A stretch of 64,000 nt of DNA from Sphingomonas sp. PP-F2F-G114-C0414 (GTDB lineage Bacteria > Pseudomonadota > Alphaproteobacteria > Sphingomonadales > Sphingomonadaceae), in the NCBI RefSeq assembly GCF_003688595.1, contig NZ_RCWT01000013.1:186001-250000 (forward strand), given 5' to 3'. The translations under genes were made by a program, and so were the position numbers. Positions 17,823 through 27,310 of the stretch are shown here, one piece after another (position 1 is the first letter of the stretch; each line of letters begins with the position of its first letter). A model generated the notes under the pieces. That model searched no databases, was not told the origin of the DNA, and was given only the letters and a program-made list of their open reading frames with translations.

Positions 17823-18167
17823 ATGGCGCGCGTTACCGTCGAGGATTGTGTCGACAAGATCCCCAACCGGTTCGACCTGGTGTTGTTCGCGGCCCAGCGT
17901 GCGCGCCAGATCTCGGGCGGCGCCGAACTGACGCTCGAGCGCGACCGCGACAAGAACCCCGTCGTCGCGCTGCGCGAGATCGCCGACGAGAACGTCAAGC
18001 CGGCGCATCTGAAGGAACAGGTCATTCAGGGCCTGCAGAAGGTTCGCGTCGACGATGACGACGAGGTCGATGCTGTGGGCAGCCTGTCGGCGTCGGCCGA
18101 GGCGCTTCGCCTGACCGCCGCCGCGCCGCCGCGGAACCAGAATCTGGGTGCCGATTACGAGGGCTGA
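17823..18167 (+). CDS. rpoZ: DNA-directed RNA polymerase subunit omega
   Basis: A 114-residue omega subunit that helps fold and assemble the beta' subunit of RNA polymerase. The N terminus [20 protein letters not shown], then [19 protein letters not shown] and [14 protein letters not shown], is diagnostic. The last 45 residues are a variable acidic/alanine tail. A purine-rich ribosome site, GAAGGAAG, precedes the ATG. In many relatives a relA/spoT gene follows; here a strong terminator follows instead. Confidence 0.97.
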   Translation: MARVTVEDCVDKIPNRFDLVLFAAQRARQISGGAELTLERDRDKNPVVALREIADENVKPAHLKEQVIQGLQKVRVDDDDEVDAVGSLSASAEALRLTAAAPPRNQNLGADYEG

Positions 18168-18191
18168 TTGGCTCTTGGGATTGGTATCGTG

Positions 18192-18228
18192 AAAAGACCC
18201 GCGGCACGCCGAGTGCCGCGGGTCTTTT
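18192..18228 (+). terminator. Rho-independent terminator of rpoZ
   Basis: AAAAGACCCGCGGCAC, loop GCCGA, GTGCCGCGGGTCTTTT. A perfect 16-base stem whose A and T ends give a T tract on either strand. It lies 25 bases after the rpoZ stop. Confidence 0.93.
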
Positions 18229-18275
18229 CGTATCTGCGGCTGTGAGAAGGCGTGACGGCGACCACGAACCCTTTC

Positions 18276-18357
18276 CGTCATCCTGACGAAAGTCAGGACC
18301 CAGGGTTACGAACGATGACGCCGGTGGCTCTGGGTCCTGACTTTCGTCAGGATGACG
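18276..18357. repeat. Mirror repeat family B, copy 2
   Basis: CGTCATCCTGACGAAAGTCAGG, then ACCCAGG, loop, CTGGGT and CCTGACTTTCGTCAGGATGA. Arms are near-perfect. With the terminator and a family H copy it fills the 329-base gap between the convergent rpoZ and prs genes. Confidence 0.85.
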
Positions 18358-18379
18358 GAGGCAGAGGTGGTGCCAGTTG

Positions 18380-18444
18380 GCGCGCCGTCGGCAAAGCCGT
18401 CGTCGGACGGTTCGGCATTAGCCGACCGCCGGCCGTGCCGGGCG
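18380..18444. repeat. Mirror repeat family H, copy 2
   Basis: CGCGCCGTCGGCAAAGCCGT, CGTCGGACGG, TTCGGCATTAGCCGACCGCC. This matches the reverse complement of the element at 16351, so the two copies are inverted around the PLD-rpoZ segment. Confidence 0.6.
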
Positions 18445-18496
18445 CTGCCCGCTATCGCGGGCATCGGCGCGGACGTGGCCGCGCCTGCGCCCGTCA

Positions 18497-19435
18497 TCAG
18501 TCAAACAGGCTCGACACTGACGTCTCGTCCGCAATCCGCTTGATCGCCTCGCCGAGCAACGGCGCGATCTGGAGGTGGCGGATCTTGCCGTGCGCGCCCT
18601 TGATCACGTCGTGGTTGCCGATCGAGTCGGTGATCACGAGTTCGCGCAGTTCCGAGCCCTCGACGCGCGCTACCGCACCCCCCGACAGCACGCCGTGCGT
18701 GACATAGGCGACGACGTCCTCCGCGCCCGCTTCCTTCAACGCCGCCGCCGCGTTGCACAGCGTGCCAGCCGAATCGACGATATCGTCGACCAGGATGCAG
18801 AAGCGTCCCTCGACCTCGCCGATGATGTTCATCACCTCCGACTCGCCCGCGCGCTCGCGGCGCTTGTCGACGATCGCGAGCGGCGCGTTGTCGAGCCGCT
18901 TGGCGAGCACGCGCGCACGCACTACGCCGCCGACGTCGGGCGACACGACCATCAAATTCTTGCCCTTGAACCGCGCGAGGATATCCGCGGACATCACCGG
19001 CGCCGCATAGAGATTGTCGGTCGGGATATCGAAGAAGCCCTGGATCTGGCCGGCATGCAGGTCGACCGACAGCACGCGGTTCGCGCCCGCGACGGTGATC
19101 AGGTTGGCGACGAGCTTGGCCGAGATCGGCGTGCGCGGGCCCGGCTTCCGGTCCTGCCTTGCGTAGCCCATGTACGGGATCACCGCGGTGATGCGGCGCG
19201 CCGACGCACGCTTGAGCGCGTCGATCATGATCAGCAATTCCATGAGATTGTCGTTGGCGGGGTAGCCGGTCGACTGGATCACGAACACGTCCTCGCCGCG
19301 GACGTTCTCGTTGATCTCGACGAAGACCTCCTCGTCCGCGAACCGCCGCACGCTGACGTCGGTCAGCGGGGTTTCGAGATAGGCGGCGATCTCCTGCGCG
19401 AGAGGCAGGTTCGAATTGCCGGTCATCAGTTTCAT
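18497..19435 (-). CDS. prs: Ribose-phosphate pyrophosphokinase (PRPP synthetase)
   Basis: A 312-residue class I PRPP synthetase that makes phosphoribosyl pyrophosphate from ribose 5-phosphate and ATP for purine, pyrimidine, His and Trp synthesis. Motifs: [30 protein letters not shown] (ATP-binding flexible loop), [26 protein letters not shown], and the PRPP loop [15 protein letters not shown]. The ribosome site GGGGAAG lies six bases before the ATG at 19435. The long open frame upstream of this start is a shadow of gltX. Divergent from gltX. Confidence 0.97.
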   Translation of the reverse strand: MKLMTGNSNLPLAQEIAAYLETPLTDVSVRRFADEEVFVEINENVRGEDVFVIQSTGYPANDNLMELLIMIDALKRASARRITAVIPYMGYARQDRKPGPRTPISAKLVANLITVAGANRVLSVDLHAGQIQGFFDIPTDNLYAAPVMSADILARFKGKNLMVVSPDVGGVVRARVLAKRLDNAPLAIVDKRRERAGESEVMNIIGEVEGRFCILVDDIVDSAGTLCNAAAALKEAGAEDVVAYVTHGVLSGGAVARVEGSELRELVITDSIGNHDVIKGAHGKIRHLQIAPLLGEAIKRIADETSVSSLFD

Positions 19436-19531
19436 GAAAGTCTTCCCCGCTCGATCACGCGAACCCCTTAGGCGCACGAATCGTGTGGTGGAAGGGTTTG
19501 CCCGCCGACGCACTCCCAGTAGAGCGGCGAG

Positions 19532-20857
19532 ATGACCGTGATCACCCGTTTCGCCCCCTCGCCCACCGGCCGGCTGCATGTCGGCAATATCCGGACCGCG
19601 CTCCACAACTGGATGTTCGCGCGCGCGCAGGGCGGCAAGTTCGTGCTCAGGATCGACGATACCGATCCCGAACGCAGCGAAGAGCGCTTCGTCGACGCGA
19701 TCCGCGCCGATCTCGACTGGCTCGGGATGACGCCCGACGCGGAGCAGCGGCAGTCGGCGCGGTTCGCTTTGTACGAGGCGCGGTTCGCGGCGCTGGTCGC
19801 GAGCGGACACGTGTATCCCGCGTACGAGACCACGCAGGAGCTCGACCTGAAGCGCAAGATCCAGGCCGGGCGCGGATTGCCGCCGATCTATGATCGCGCG
19901 GCGCTGGCGTTGGACGACCACGCGCGGGCGAAGCTGGAAGCGGACGGCGTGAAGCCGCACTGGCGGTTCAAGCTCGATCACGACTCGGCGATCGCGTGGG
20001 ACGACCTGATCCGCGGCGTGGCGCATTTCGAGGCGAAGACGATGAGCGACCCGGTCATCCGCCGCGCGGACGGATCGTGGCTGTATATGCTTCCGTCGGC
20101 GATCGACGATGCCGAGATGGGGGTTACGCATGTCGTGCGCGGCGAGGATCACGTGTCGAACACCGCACTGCAGTTGCAGATGTTTGCCGCGCTCGGCGTC
20201 GCGCCGCCGCGGTTCGCGCACGAGGCGTTGCTGACCGGGGCGGAGGGGAAACTGTCGAAGCGGCTCGGTTCGCTCGGCGTCGATCATTTCCGCGAGGTCG
20301 GGATCGAGCCACAGGCGGTGCGTGCGCTGCTCGCGCGGATCGGGACGAGCGACCCGGTCGAGCCGATCGCCGACGCCACGCCGCTGATCGCTGGGTTCGA
20401 CTTTGCCCGGTTCGGGCGCGCGCCGGCGCGGTTCGACGAGGCCGAACTGACGGCGTTGAACGCGCGGATTTTGCATGCGCTGCCGTTCGAGGCGGTGGCC
20501 GCGCGGTTGCCTGGGGGCATGGATGTGGCGGCTTGGGACGCGGTGCGGCCGAACCTCGTGACGCTGGCGGATGCGGCGGACTGGTGGGGCGTGATCGAGG
20601 GGCCGATCGCCGTCGAGGGCGATATCGACGCGGCGTATCTCGATCAGGCGCTGTTGGCGGCTGGGGAGATCGACTGGTCGAGCGATCCCTGGCACGCGCT
20701 GACGGCTCGGTTGAAGGCGGAGACGGGGCGTAAGGGGAAGGCGTTGTTCCTGCCGTTGCGGCTGGCGCTGACGGGGCGCGATCATGGGCCGGACATGGCG
20801 GCGCTGCTGCCGCTGATCGGGCGCGAGCGGGCGCTGGAGCGACTCGCGGCGCGCTGA
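19532..20857 (+). CDS. gltX: Glutamate--tRNA ligase
   Basis: A 441-residue class I aminoacyl-tRNA synthetase. [20 protein letters not shown] carries the HIGH-type signature (HVGN, residues 16-19). [12 protein letters not shown] follows, and the KMSKS-type loop is KLSKRLG. It is on the short side for GltX. Many Alphaproteobacteria carry two gltX genes, one of which may charge tRNA-Gln for transamidation; which type this is cannot be settled here. A family E repeat hairpin 30 bases after the stop may act as terminator. Confidence 0.95.
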   Translation: MTVITRFAPSPTGRLHVGNIRTALHNWMFARAQGGKFVLRIDDTDPERSEERFVDAIRADLDWLGMTPDAEQRQSARFALYEARFAALVASGHVYPAYETTQELDLKRKIQAGRGLPPIYDRAALALDDHARAKLEADGVKPHWRFKLDHDSAIAWDDLIRGVAHFEAKTMSDPVIRRADGSWLYMLPSAIDDAEMGVTHVVRGEDHVSNTALQLQMFAALGVAPPRFAHEALLTGAEGKLSKRLGSLGVDHFREVGIEPQAVRALLARIGTSDPVEPIADATPLIAGFDFARFGRAPARFDEAELTALNARILHALPFEAVAARLPGGMDVAAWDAVRPNLVTLADAADWWGVIEGPIAVEGDIDAAYLDQALLAAGEIDWSSDPWHALTARLKAETGRKGKALFLPLRLALTGRDHGPDMAALLPLIGRERALERLAAR

Positions 20858-20887
20858 TCGAGGTCCTCGAAGTTCGCCAAAAAAGCA

Positions 20888-20942
20888 TGTTCTCCCGCGA
20901 AGGCGAGAGTCCAGTCTGGGCTCCCGCCTTCGCGGCAGAACA
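20888..20942. repeat. Mirror repeat family E, copy 2
   Basis: TGTTCTCCCGCGAAGGCGAG, AGTCCAGTCTGGG, then CTCCCGCCTTCGCGGCAGAA. Same element as at 6403, lying just after gltX. Confidence 0.8.
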
Positions 20943-21043
20943 AGGAAGAACGGGCTGCGGTCGATCCGATAGTTACAGACTATACTTTGCCGGCAGTCAC
21001 TTTGCCCGCGCTCGAAAAAGCACCGCCTTTCCCTCTCACCACT

Positions 21044-21145
21044 ACCCCGGCGAAGGCCGGGGCCCAGTTGGAAAGGCCGCAGTGACGAAGCGCCGGCTTC
21101 AGTTAGCAACGTAACCCAACTGGGCCCCGGCCTCCGCCGGGGTGG
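21044..21145. repeat. Mirror repeat family C, copy 1
   Basis: ACCCCGGCGAAGGCCGGGGC, CCAGTTGG, a 45-base loop, CCAACTGG, then GCCCCGGCCTCCGCCGGGGT. The loop sequence is also related to that of the copy at 40838, so these are true copies of an element rather than chance palindromes. The rest of the 517-base gap between gltX and tonB holds no supported gene. Confidence 0.85.
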
Positions 21146-21374
21146 CGGCGTTGGGGGGCATGCTGCCTAACCGGTCGGATTGGTGCGCAGAACCATTCCG
21201 ACGATCAGTCAATCGCGACCGCAGCCGGCACCGATCGAATGCCGATGCAATAGCACCACCACAATCCCCGCACCCCACCTCCAAACTCCTTGCCACCAAA
21301 ATGTAATGATGTACCATCCCAGCCGGCGGTACCTATGTCGCCGCCATCCTCGAGGAGATGCGAAGGAGACGGTA

Positions 21375-22040
21375 ATGTACGCTGATCGACTGAACCGGAC
21401 GGGCGGATTCAATCCCGGGAGCCTTGGCGTCGCGCTGGCGATCAACTGCGCGGTGATCGGAGCCTTGTTCTTCGCAGCGCCCAACGTGCTGCCGTTCGTG
21501 CCCGACAAGCCGCTCGTCACCTATGTGCCGTACACCCCGCCGCCGCCGCCCGAGCCAACCCCGCCCGCAGATCCGCTGATCCGCCAGCAACCGCGCCCTG
21601 CCCCGCGTCCCGACGCACCGATCCCGCGGGTACCGACGCAGACGGAGACCGGCTTCACGGTCGTCCCCGATCCGCTCCCTTACATGCCGCCGATCGGAGT
21701 CGAAGGCACGGGCACCGGCACCGTCGCGGTCGATCCGCCGAAACTGCCGCCGCTGTTCGTCCAGCCCGGCATCGACCCGCGCTACGCCGCCGATTTCCAG
21801 CCGAGTTACCCGTCCGAGGAACGCCGCGCCGAACGCGAGGGCAAGGTCGTGGTGCGCGTGCTTGTCGGTGTCGACGGTCGCGTGAAGCAGGTCGAGCGGG
21901 TCAGCGCGACCACCGACGCGTTCTACCGCGCGACGCTCGACCGTGCGCTGGCAAAGTGGCGGTTCAAGCCGGCGACGCGCGATGGCGTCCCGGTCGAGGC
22001 GTGGCGATCGATGGCGCTGACGTTCGTGCTCCAGAACTGA
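21375..22040 (+). CDS. Energy transducer TonB
   Basis: A 221-residue TonB-family protein linking the ExbBD proton motor to TonB-dependent outer-membrane receptors. One transmembrane helix lies at about residues 17-35 (SLGVALAINCAVIGALFF). A Pro-rich periplasmic linker follows (YTPPPPPEPTPPADP). The C-terminal TonB domain includes PSYPSEERRAEREGKVVVRV, then ATTDAFYRATLDRALAKWRF. Strong ribosome site AAGGAGACGG. No exbB/exbD neighbours are present. Confidence 0.9.
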   Translation: MYADRLNRTGGFNPGSLGVALAINCAVIGALFFAAPNVLPFVPDKPLVTYVPYTPPPPPEPTPPADPLIRQQPRPAPRPDAPIPRVPTQTETGFTVVPDPLPYMPPIGVEGTGTGTVAVDPPKLPPLFVQPGIDPRYAADFQPSYPSEERRAEREGKVVVRVLVGVDGRVKQVERVSATTDAFYRATLDRALAKWRFKPATRDGVPVEAWRSMALTFVLQN

Positions 22041-22095
22041 AGGTTGCGAGGTGCGGGGCTGGCCTAGCCGGCTCCGCCCCCCTATCTTGGCGCGC

Positions 22096-22443
22096 ATGGG
22101 CTTTTTCAGTCGTTTCACGCCGATCGTCGCCTATCGCGACCTGCGGCTCTTTCTCAGCCAGCGCCGGCCGTACGAGCTCATCTTTCTCGTGGCGGCGCTC
22201 TGCGTCACCAGCTTCCTGATCTACGCGTTCATGAAGGATTCGTACGTCGAGAAGGAATACCGCCCGAAGATCATCTACGTCGAGCAATGGCCCGCGGATC
22301 GCACCGATGCGCAGATCATCGCGCAGCAGAAGATCGACGCGCCGATCAAGGCCAAGGCACTCGCCGAGCAAAAGGCGCGCGAGGACGCACAGCGCGCGTC
22401 GTTCAAGCGGCTGGACGACAAGCTGAAGGCCATGGGCATCTGA
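22096..22443 (+). CDS. Conserved hypothetical membrane-anchored protein
   Basis: A 115-residue protein I cannot name. After a basic N terminus (MGFFSRFTPIVAYRDLR) it has one transmembrane helix (about residues 31-46, ELIFLVAALCVTSFLIYAF), then a Lys/Glu/Ala-rich helical tail ending in KRLDDKLKAMGI. The short N terminus and hydrophilic tail suggest a periplasmic or cytoplasmic coiled region. It lies between tonB and ribD, and its stop overlaps the apparent upstream end of ribD. Confidence 0.75.
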   Translation: MGFFSRFTPIVAYRDLRLFLSQRRPYELIFLVAALCVTSFLIYAFMKDSYVEKEYRPKIIYVEQWPADRTDAQIIAQQKIDAPIKAKALAEQKAREDAQRASFKRLDDKLKAMGI

Positions 22444-22463
22444 CCCAGGCGGATACCCGCTGG

Positions 22464-23423
22464 ATGGGCACCGCGCTGGCACTGGCCGAGCGCGGCAGAG
22501 GACGGACCGCGCCCAACCCCAATGTCGGCTGCGTGATCGTGCGCGAAGACCGCGTGGTCGGGCGCGGCTGGACGCAGGTCGGCGGACGTCCGCATGCCGA
22601 GGCGATGGCGCTGGCCGAAGCTGGTGCGAACGCGCGAGGGGCTACGGCCTACGTCACACTCGAACCCTGCGCGCATCAGTCCCCGCGTGGGCCAGCGTGC
22701 AGCGACTTGATGATCGAGGCGGACGTTGCGCGTGTCGTTGCCGCCCTCGGAGACCCCGACGCACGAACGGCAGGCCAGGGTTTTACCCGGCTGGAGGCCG
22801 CTGGCATTGCGGTGACGCGGGGTGTTCGTGCGAACGAGGCCCGCCGTTCGATGGCCGGCTTTCTCACCCGGCAGGCGCTCGGCCGTCCGCACGTCACCCT
22901 GAAGCTCGCGACATCGCTCGACGGCTGCATCGCGATGGCGGACGGGTCGAGTCGCTGGATCACCGGTCCGCAGGCGCGGATGCACGCGCATCTCGAGCGG
23001 AGTCGGCACGAGGCGATTCTCGTTGGCCGCGGTACGTATGACGCAGATTCACCGCGACTCGATGTGCGGTTGCCGGGTCTGGAAGACCGCGGACCGATGC
23101 GGGTGCTTTTATCTTCGACTGCCGAAGACGTGCCCGGTTGGACCGTCATCGCCGCTCCGCGCGATATCGCCACCCTCCCAAGCGTCGACCATATCCTCGT
23201 CGAGGGCGGCGCGGCCGTAGCGTCGGCGTTCCTCGCGGCCGAACTGGTCGACCGGCTCCTTCTCTACCGTGCGCCGATCCTGATCGGCGGCGGCAAGCCC
23301 GCACTCCGCGACATCGGCCTCACCGACCTGAGCGCAGCGCATGCTCGCTGGACGCCATTCGATGCGCGGCAACTTGGCATGGACCGGCTCGAGGTCTACG
23401 AGCGCGAACGAAACGAGGCATAA
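22464..23423 (+). CDS. ribD: Bifunctional riboflavin deaminase/reductase RibD
   Basis: A 319-residue two-domain enzyme for steps two and three of riboflavin synthesis. The deaminase half has the zinc His/Glu in GRPHAEAMALAEAG and the cysteines in TLEPCAH and GPACSDLM. The reductase half has VTLKLATSLDGCIAMADG, SRWITGPQARMHAHLERSRH and ILVEGGAAVASAF. Family members usually start several residues before the TRWM motif, but no ATG, GTG or TTG is in frame there; only a CTG at 22440 overlapping the previous stop. The ATG at 22464 is annotated. The stop overlaps ribE by one base. Confidence 0.93.
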   Translation: MGTALALAERGRGRTAPNPNVGCVIVREDRVVGRGWTQVGGRPHAEAMALAEAGANARGATAYVTLEPCAHQSPRGPACSDLMIEADVARVVAALGDPDARTAGQGFTRLEAAGIAVTRGVRANEARRSMAGFLTRQALGRPHVTLKLATSLDGCIAMADGSSRWITGPQARMHAHLERSRHEAILVGRGTYDADSPRLDVRLPGLEDRGPMRVLLSSTAEDVPGWTVIAAPRDIATLPSVDHILVEGGAAVASAFLAAELVDRLLLYRAPILIGGGKPALRDIGLTDLSAAHARWTPFDARQLGMDRLEVYERERNEA

Positions 23424-24046
23424 TGTTCACCGGAATCATCACCGACATCGGCACGGTCGCGCGCGTGGAGTCGCCCGGCGACACGCGCATCGTCGTCCGC
23501 ACCGCCTACGATACCGAGACCGTCGATCTCGGCGCGTCGATCTCGTGCTCCGGCGTCTGCCTGACCGTCGTCGACAAGGGCACCGATGCCCAGGGGGGCT
23601 GGTTCGCGGTCGACGTCTCGGGCGAGACGATCAGCCGCACCGCCAAGGATCAGTGGACCGAAGGACGCCAGTTCAACCTCGAACGCGCGATGAAACTCGG
23701 CGACGAACTCGGTGGCCATATCGTCACCGGCCATGTCGACGGCCTCGGCACCGTCGTGGCTGTGAGCGAGGACGGCGGATCGCACCGCGTCACGATCCGC
23801 GCCGGCGCGGATATCGCGCCGTTCATCGCCCCCAAGGGTTCGGTGACGGTCGACGGCGTATCGCTTACCGTCAACAGCGTCCGCGACGTCGACGGAGAGG
23901 TCGAATTCGGCCTAAACATCATCCCGCATACCTGGAGCGTCACCACGCTCGGAACGATCCACGTGGAACAATCGGTCAACATCGAGATCGACGTCCTCGC
24001 CCGTTACCTCCAAAGAATGGAGCATTACCGTGCCGCTGCCCGCTGA
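23423..24046 (+). CDS. ribE: Riboflavin synthase
   Basis: A 207-residue alpha-type riboflavin synthase that dismutates two lumazines to riboflavin. It has two tandem lumazine-binding barrels. The first starts MFTGIITDIGTVARVE and contains SISCSGVCLTVV; the second contains GHIVTGHVDGLGTV and GSVTVDGVSLTVN. The start lies in TAATG shared with the ribD stop. Its 3' end overlaps the ribBA start by 17 bases. Confidence 0.96.
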   Translation: MFTGIITDIGTVARVESPGDTRIVVRTAYDTETVDLGASISCSGVCLTVVDKGTDAQGGWFAVDVSGETISRTAKDQWTEGRQFNLERAMKLGDELGGHIVTGHVDGLGTVVAVSEDGGSHRVTIRAGADIAPFIAPKGSVTVDGVSLTVNSVRDVDGEVEFGLNIIPHTWSVTTLGTIHVEQSVNIEIDVLARYLQRMEHYRAAAR

Positions 24047-25196
24047 ACGTTCGTCCGAATTGGCCCGTCTGAAGCATGGCTATCTCTCCAGCCCCGAAGA
24101 GATCATCGACGAGGCGCGCAACGGCCGGATGTTCATCCTGGTCGATGACGAGGATCGCGAGAACGAGGGCGACCTCGTCATCCCAGCGCAGATGGCGACC
24201 CCGGAGAAGATCAACTTCATGGCGAAGTTCGGTCGCGGCCTGATCTGCCTCGCGCTGACCAGGGAGCGGACCGAGGAGCTAGGGCTCGAGCTGATGAGCC
24301 GCAACAACGGCACGCGGCACGAGACTGCGTTCACCGTGTCGATCGAGGCGCTCGAAGGCGTCACGACCGGCATCTCGGCCGCCGATCGCGCGCGCACCAT
24401 CGCGGTGGCGGTCGATGCGACCAAGGGCAAGCCGGACATCGTCACCCCCGGCCACGTCTTCCCGCTGGTTGCGCGCGACGGCGGCGTGCTCGTGCGCGCC
24501 GGTCATACCGAAGCGGCGGTCGACGTCGCGCGCCTCGCCGGGCTCAACCCCTCGGGCGTGATCTGCGAGATCATGAACGAGGACGGCACGATGGCGCGGA
24601 TGGATGACCTCGTCACCTTCGCGCAGTTCCACAACGTCAAGATCGGCACGATCCGCGACCTGATCGCCTATCGCCGCCGCCACGATCACCTCGTCGAGAA
24701 GCGCGCCGAGGCCAAGTTCACCTCAGAATGGGGTGGCGACTGGAGCGCGTTGACGTTCTGGAACAAGGCGACCGGCACCGAGCAGGTCGCGCTGGTCAAA
24801 GGCAAGATCGACCCCGCCAAGCCGACACTGGTCCGCATGCACGCACTGTCGCCGTTCGCGGACATCTTCGGCGAATCGGGCGAACGCGGTCGCATTCTCG
24901 CGCGATCGATGCAGATGATCGCAGACGAAGGCGCGGGCGTGATCGTCGTGATCAACCGTCCGCGCAGCAACACCTTCACCTCCGCGGTCATGAAGAAGGC
25001 CGGCGCGGAGATCACCCCGGACATGGAGGAACTGCGCGACTACGGCGTCGGCGCGATGATCCTGACCGAACTCGGCGTCCACGACATGGTACTGATCACC
25101 AACACGCATCACACGCTGGTCGGCCTCGACGGCTATGGCCTGTCGATCGTCGGCGAGCGCCCGATCGCGTCCCTGAACACCGAAAAGAGCAACTGA
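24030..25196 (+). CDS. ribB: 3,4-dihydroxy-2-butanone 4-phosphate synthase with degenerate GTP cyclohydrolase II domain
   Basis: A 388-residue RibBA-architecture protein. The RibB half (about 20-225) is intact: [65 protein letters not shown]. The RibA half keeps the fold, but its metal site should read HSECLTGD...RCDC and here reads [19 protein letters not shown], with no cysteines. GTP cyclohydrolase II activity is therefore unlikely, and a separate ribA is expected elsewhere. GTG start at 24030, with GGAG upstream inside ribE. Confidence 0.93.
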   Translation: MPLPAERSSELARLKHGYLSSPEEIIDEARNGRMFILVDDEDRENEGDLVIPAQMATPEKINFMAKFGRGLICLALTRERTEELGLELMSRNNGTRHETAFTVSIEALEGVTTGISAADRARTIAVAVDATKGKPDIVTPGHVFPLVARDGGVLVRAGHTEAAVDVARLAGLNPSGVICEIMNEDGTMARMDDLVTFAQFHNVKIGTIRDLIAYRRRHDHLVEKRAEAKFTSEWGGDWSALTFWNKATGTEQVALVKGKIDPAKPTLVRMHALSPFADIFGESGERGRILARSMQMIADEGAGVIVVINRPRSNTFTSAVMKKAGAEITPDMEELRDYGVGAMILTELGVHDMVLITNTHHTLVGLDGYGLSIVGERPIASLNTEKSN

Positions 25197-25618
25197 TGGC
25201 GCATCTCCTCATCGTCGAAGCCCGGTTCTACGATCACCTCAACGACCTGCTGGTCGAGGGTGCGAAGGCCGCGATCGAAGCCGCCGGCCACACCCACGAG
25301 ACGATCACCGTGCCCGGCGCGCTCGAAGTCCCCGGCGCGATCGCGCTGGCGGCGGAGAGCGAGACGTTCGACGCCTATGTCGCGCTTGGCGTGGTGATCC
25401 GCGGCGAGACCTATCATTTCGAGATCGTCGCGGGCGAAAGCGCGCGCGGGATCATGCAGCTGACGATGGACGGGCTGTCGATCGGCAACGGCATCCTGAC
25501 CACCGAGAACGAGGCGCAGGCCCTGACCCGCGCAAAGCCCACCGAAGGCGACAAGGGCGGCGGTGCGGCAAAGGCCGCGCTGGCGATGCTGGCGCTCAAG
25601 GACCGCTTCATCGCATGA
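25196..25618 (+). CDS. ribH: 6,7-dimethyl-8-ribityllumazine synthase
   Basis: A 140-residue lumazine synthase that condenses the RibB product with the pyrimidine intermediate. [15 protein letters not shown] and [20 protein letters not shown] with the active-site His are diagnostic, as is [18 protein letters not shown]. Slightly short but complete. The start overlaps the ribBA stop (TGATG). It is the last riboflavin gene of the run ribD-ribE-ribB-ribH. Confidence 0.96.
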   Translation: MAHLLIVEARFYDHLNDLLVEGAKAAIEAAGHTHETITVPGALEVPGAIALAAESETFDAYVALGVVIRGETYHFEIVAGESARGIMQLTMDGLSIGNGILTTENEAQALTRAKPTEGDKGGGAAKAALAMLALKDRFIA

Positions 25619-26160
25619 CCGCGCCGGTGCTCCTGACGGAGCGCCTGTTGCTCCGGCCCTTGGGACCGGAGGATGCCGAGGCGTGGTATGCGTTCCACGC
25701 CGATCCCGTGACGATGCGTCATCTCGGCGGCGTCCAGTCGCGCAGCGTCGCGTGGCGCGGTCTGTGCGCGATGGCGGGCTCGTGGAGCATTCGTGGCTTC
25801 TCGATGTTCGCGGTGACGCTGCGCGATACCGGCGAATGGATCGGCCGCGTCGGCCCGTGGCAGCCCGAAGACTGGCCGGGGACGGAGATTGGCTGGGGAC
25901 TCGCATCGCAGTTCGCCGGTCGCGGGTTCGCGCGCGAGGCTGCGACGGCGACGATCGACTATGCGGTGGATGTGCTCGGCTGGACCGACATCATCCACAC
26001 CATCGCGCCCGACAACGTGGAGTCGATCGCGCTCGCGCGGCGGCTCGGGTCGACCAACCGCGGCCGAACGACACTCCCCCCGCCGCTCGAAGCGCTGCCG
26101 GTGGACGATTGGGGTCAGAGCGCCGCCGACTGGCGGGCGCGGAGCGCAGGGCGTGGGTGA
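25615..26160 (+). CDS. GNAT family acetyltransferase (RimJ/RimL type)
   Basis: A 181-residue acetyltransferase. [20 protein letters not shown] opens the RimJ/RimL-type domain, and [20 protein letters not shown] contains the acetyl-CoA-binding QxxGxG/A-like region. [18 protein letters not shown] is the typical C-terminal block. Substrate unknown. It overlaps ribH by 4 bases (ATGA), so it is transcribed with the riboflavin genes, although a functional link is not implied. Confidence 0.9.
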   Translation: MTAPVLLTERLLLRPLGPEDAEAWYAFHADPVTMRHLGGVQSRSVAWRGLCAMAGSWSIRGFSMFAVTLRDTGEWIGRVGPWQPEDWPGTEIGWGLASQFAGRGFAREAATATIDYAVDVLGWTDIIHTIAPDNVESIALARRLGSTNRGRTTLPPPLEALPVDDWGQSAADWRARSAGRG

Positions 26161-26353
26161 CGTGATCAACCTGCGGCTAGTCCGGAAGCAACGCGCGCGA
26201 GACGAGGCTTTGGTCCGCGCGGATCAGAACCGCAGGCTGTTCGGGCGGACGGTTGCGGAGAAGGCGGCCGACGCGAGCGCGAAGGCTCGGATCGAGAAGA
26301 CGCTCGACGGCGCACGGCGCGATGATCTCACGCCCGACACACCTATCACCTAG
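26153..26353 (+). CDS. DUF4169 family small protein
   Basis: A 66-residue Arg-rich protein with the DUF4169 pattern: VINLRLVRKQRARDEA, ADQNRRLFGRTVAEK, then LDGARRDD. Starts with GTG at 26153, or at GTG 26162, overlapping the GNAT gene. Function unknown. It is highly charged and probably helical. Confidence 0.75.
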   Translation: MGDVINLRLVRKQRARDEALVRADQNRRLFGRTVAEKAADASAKARIEKTLDGARRDDLTPDTPIT

Positions 26354-26452
26354 CATCACCCTTCCAATGATGAAGACGACGGCCCTCCCCTCACCCAACG
26401 CCGGAACGTCACGCTCCCCGCGCCGTTATGCCCCCGTAACAAAGGGGCTGTC

Positions 26453-27268
26453 ATGATCTCGGATGCGAATGCGACATTGCTCGCCAAGCTCGGCTTTGCC
26501 GCGCGCGGCGTGGTGTACCTGCTGGTCGGGTGGTTCGCGGTCGATGCGGCACTCCGCGGTGGCAGGATCGCCGACAACCAGGGCGCGATCGGGTCGATCG
26601 CGGACGAGGCGTTCGGGCCGGTGCTACTCGCGATCGTCGCCGCCGGCCTGCTCGGCTACGCGATCTGGCGGCTGACCGAGGCGGCCGCGAATCCCGAGCA
26701 GATCGGTAGCGACGTCAAGGGCAGCCTCAAGCGGATCGGTCACGTCGTCAGCGGGATCGCGCACCTGATCCTAGCCTGGACCGCCGCGAAGCTCGCGATG
26801 AAGACCGGATCGCGCGACGCCGCCGTCTCGCCCGGCGACGAGAGCGCGCGCGACTGGACCGCGTTGCTGCTCGACCAGCCGGCCGGGCGCGTTCTGGTCG
26901 GCGCGGTCGCAGTCGGGATCCTCGTCGCGGCGTTCCAGCAGGCGCAAAAGGCGTGGCGCGGCGACTTCATCCACGACCTGCGCGGCGATGCGCCGGCCCC
27001 CGGTTACGTCTGCACGATGGGCCGGATCGGCTACGGCGCCCGCGCACTGGTGTTCCTGATCGTCGCGGGACTGTTCGCGCTCGCCGCCTGGACCGCGCAT
27101 GCGAGCGACGCGGGCGGCGTGGCGGAGGCGTTGGAGCGGCTGCAATCGCAACCGGGCGGCACGTGGCTGCTCGCGCTGACCGGGATCGGGCTGGCGCTGT
27201 TCGGCGCCTACAGCCTGGTCGAGGCGCGATTCCGGCGGATCCACGTCGATCTTCCCGGTACCAACTAA
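26453..27268 (+). CDS. DUF1206 membrane protein
   Basis: A 271-residue protein with six predicted transmembrane helices in three repeated two-helix DUF1206 units. The units start LAKLGFAARGVVYLLVGWFA, RIGHVVSGIAHLILAWTA and RIGYGARALVFLIVAGLF, so the internal triplication is visible by eye. Function unknown. Preceded by a 99-base gap with no gene. Confidence 0.88.
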   Translation: MISDANATLLAKLGFAARGVVYLLVGWFAVDAALRGGRIADNQGAIGSIADEAFGPVLLAIVAAGLLGYAIWRLTEAAANPEQIGSDVKGSLKRIGHVVSGIAHLILAWTAAKLAMKTGSRDAAVSPGDESARDWTALLLDQPAGRVLVGAVAVGILVAAFQQAQKAWRGDFIHDLRGDAPAPGYVCTMGRIGYGARALVFLIVAGLFALAAWTAHASDAGGVAEALERLQSQPGGTWLLALTGIGLALFGAYSLVEARFRRIHVDLPGTN

Positions 27269-27310
27269 AGTGAAAGATAACATATCGTTAAGGTACCGGC
27301 GTTACCGGAG

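Noticed and set aside
19436..21109. Upstream extension of prs to 870 codons
   Set aside because: The added sequence is antisense to gltX and has no domain; prs homology and a ribosome site begin at 19435.
20887..21114. Short frame starting [15 protein letters not shown], similar to one at 6402
   Set aside because: Both are translations of family E repeats, not proteins.
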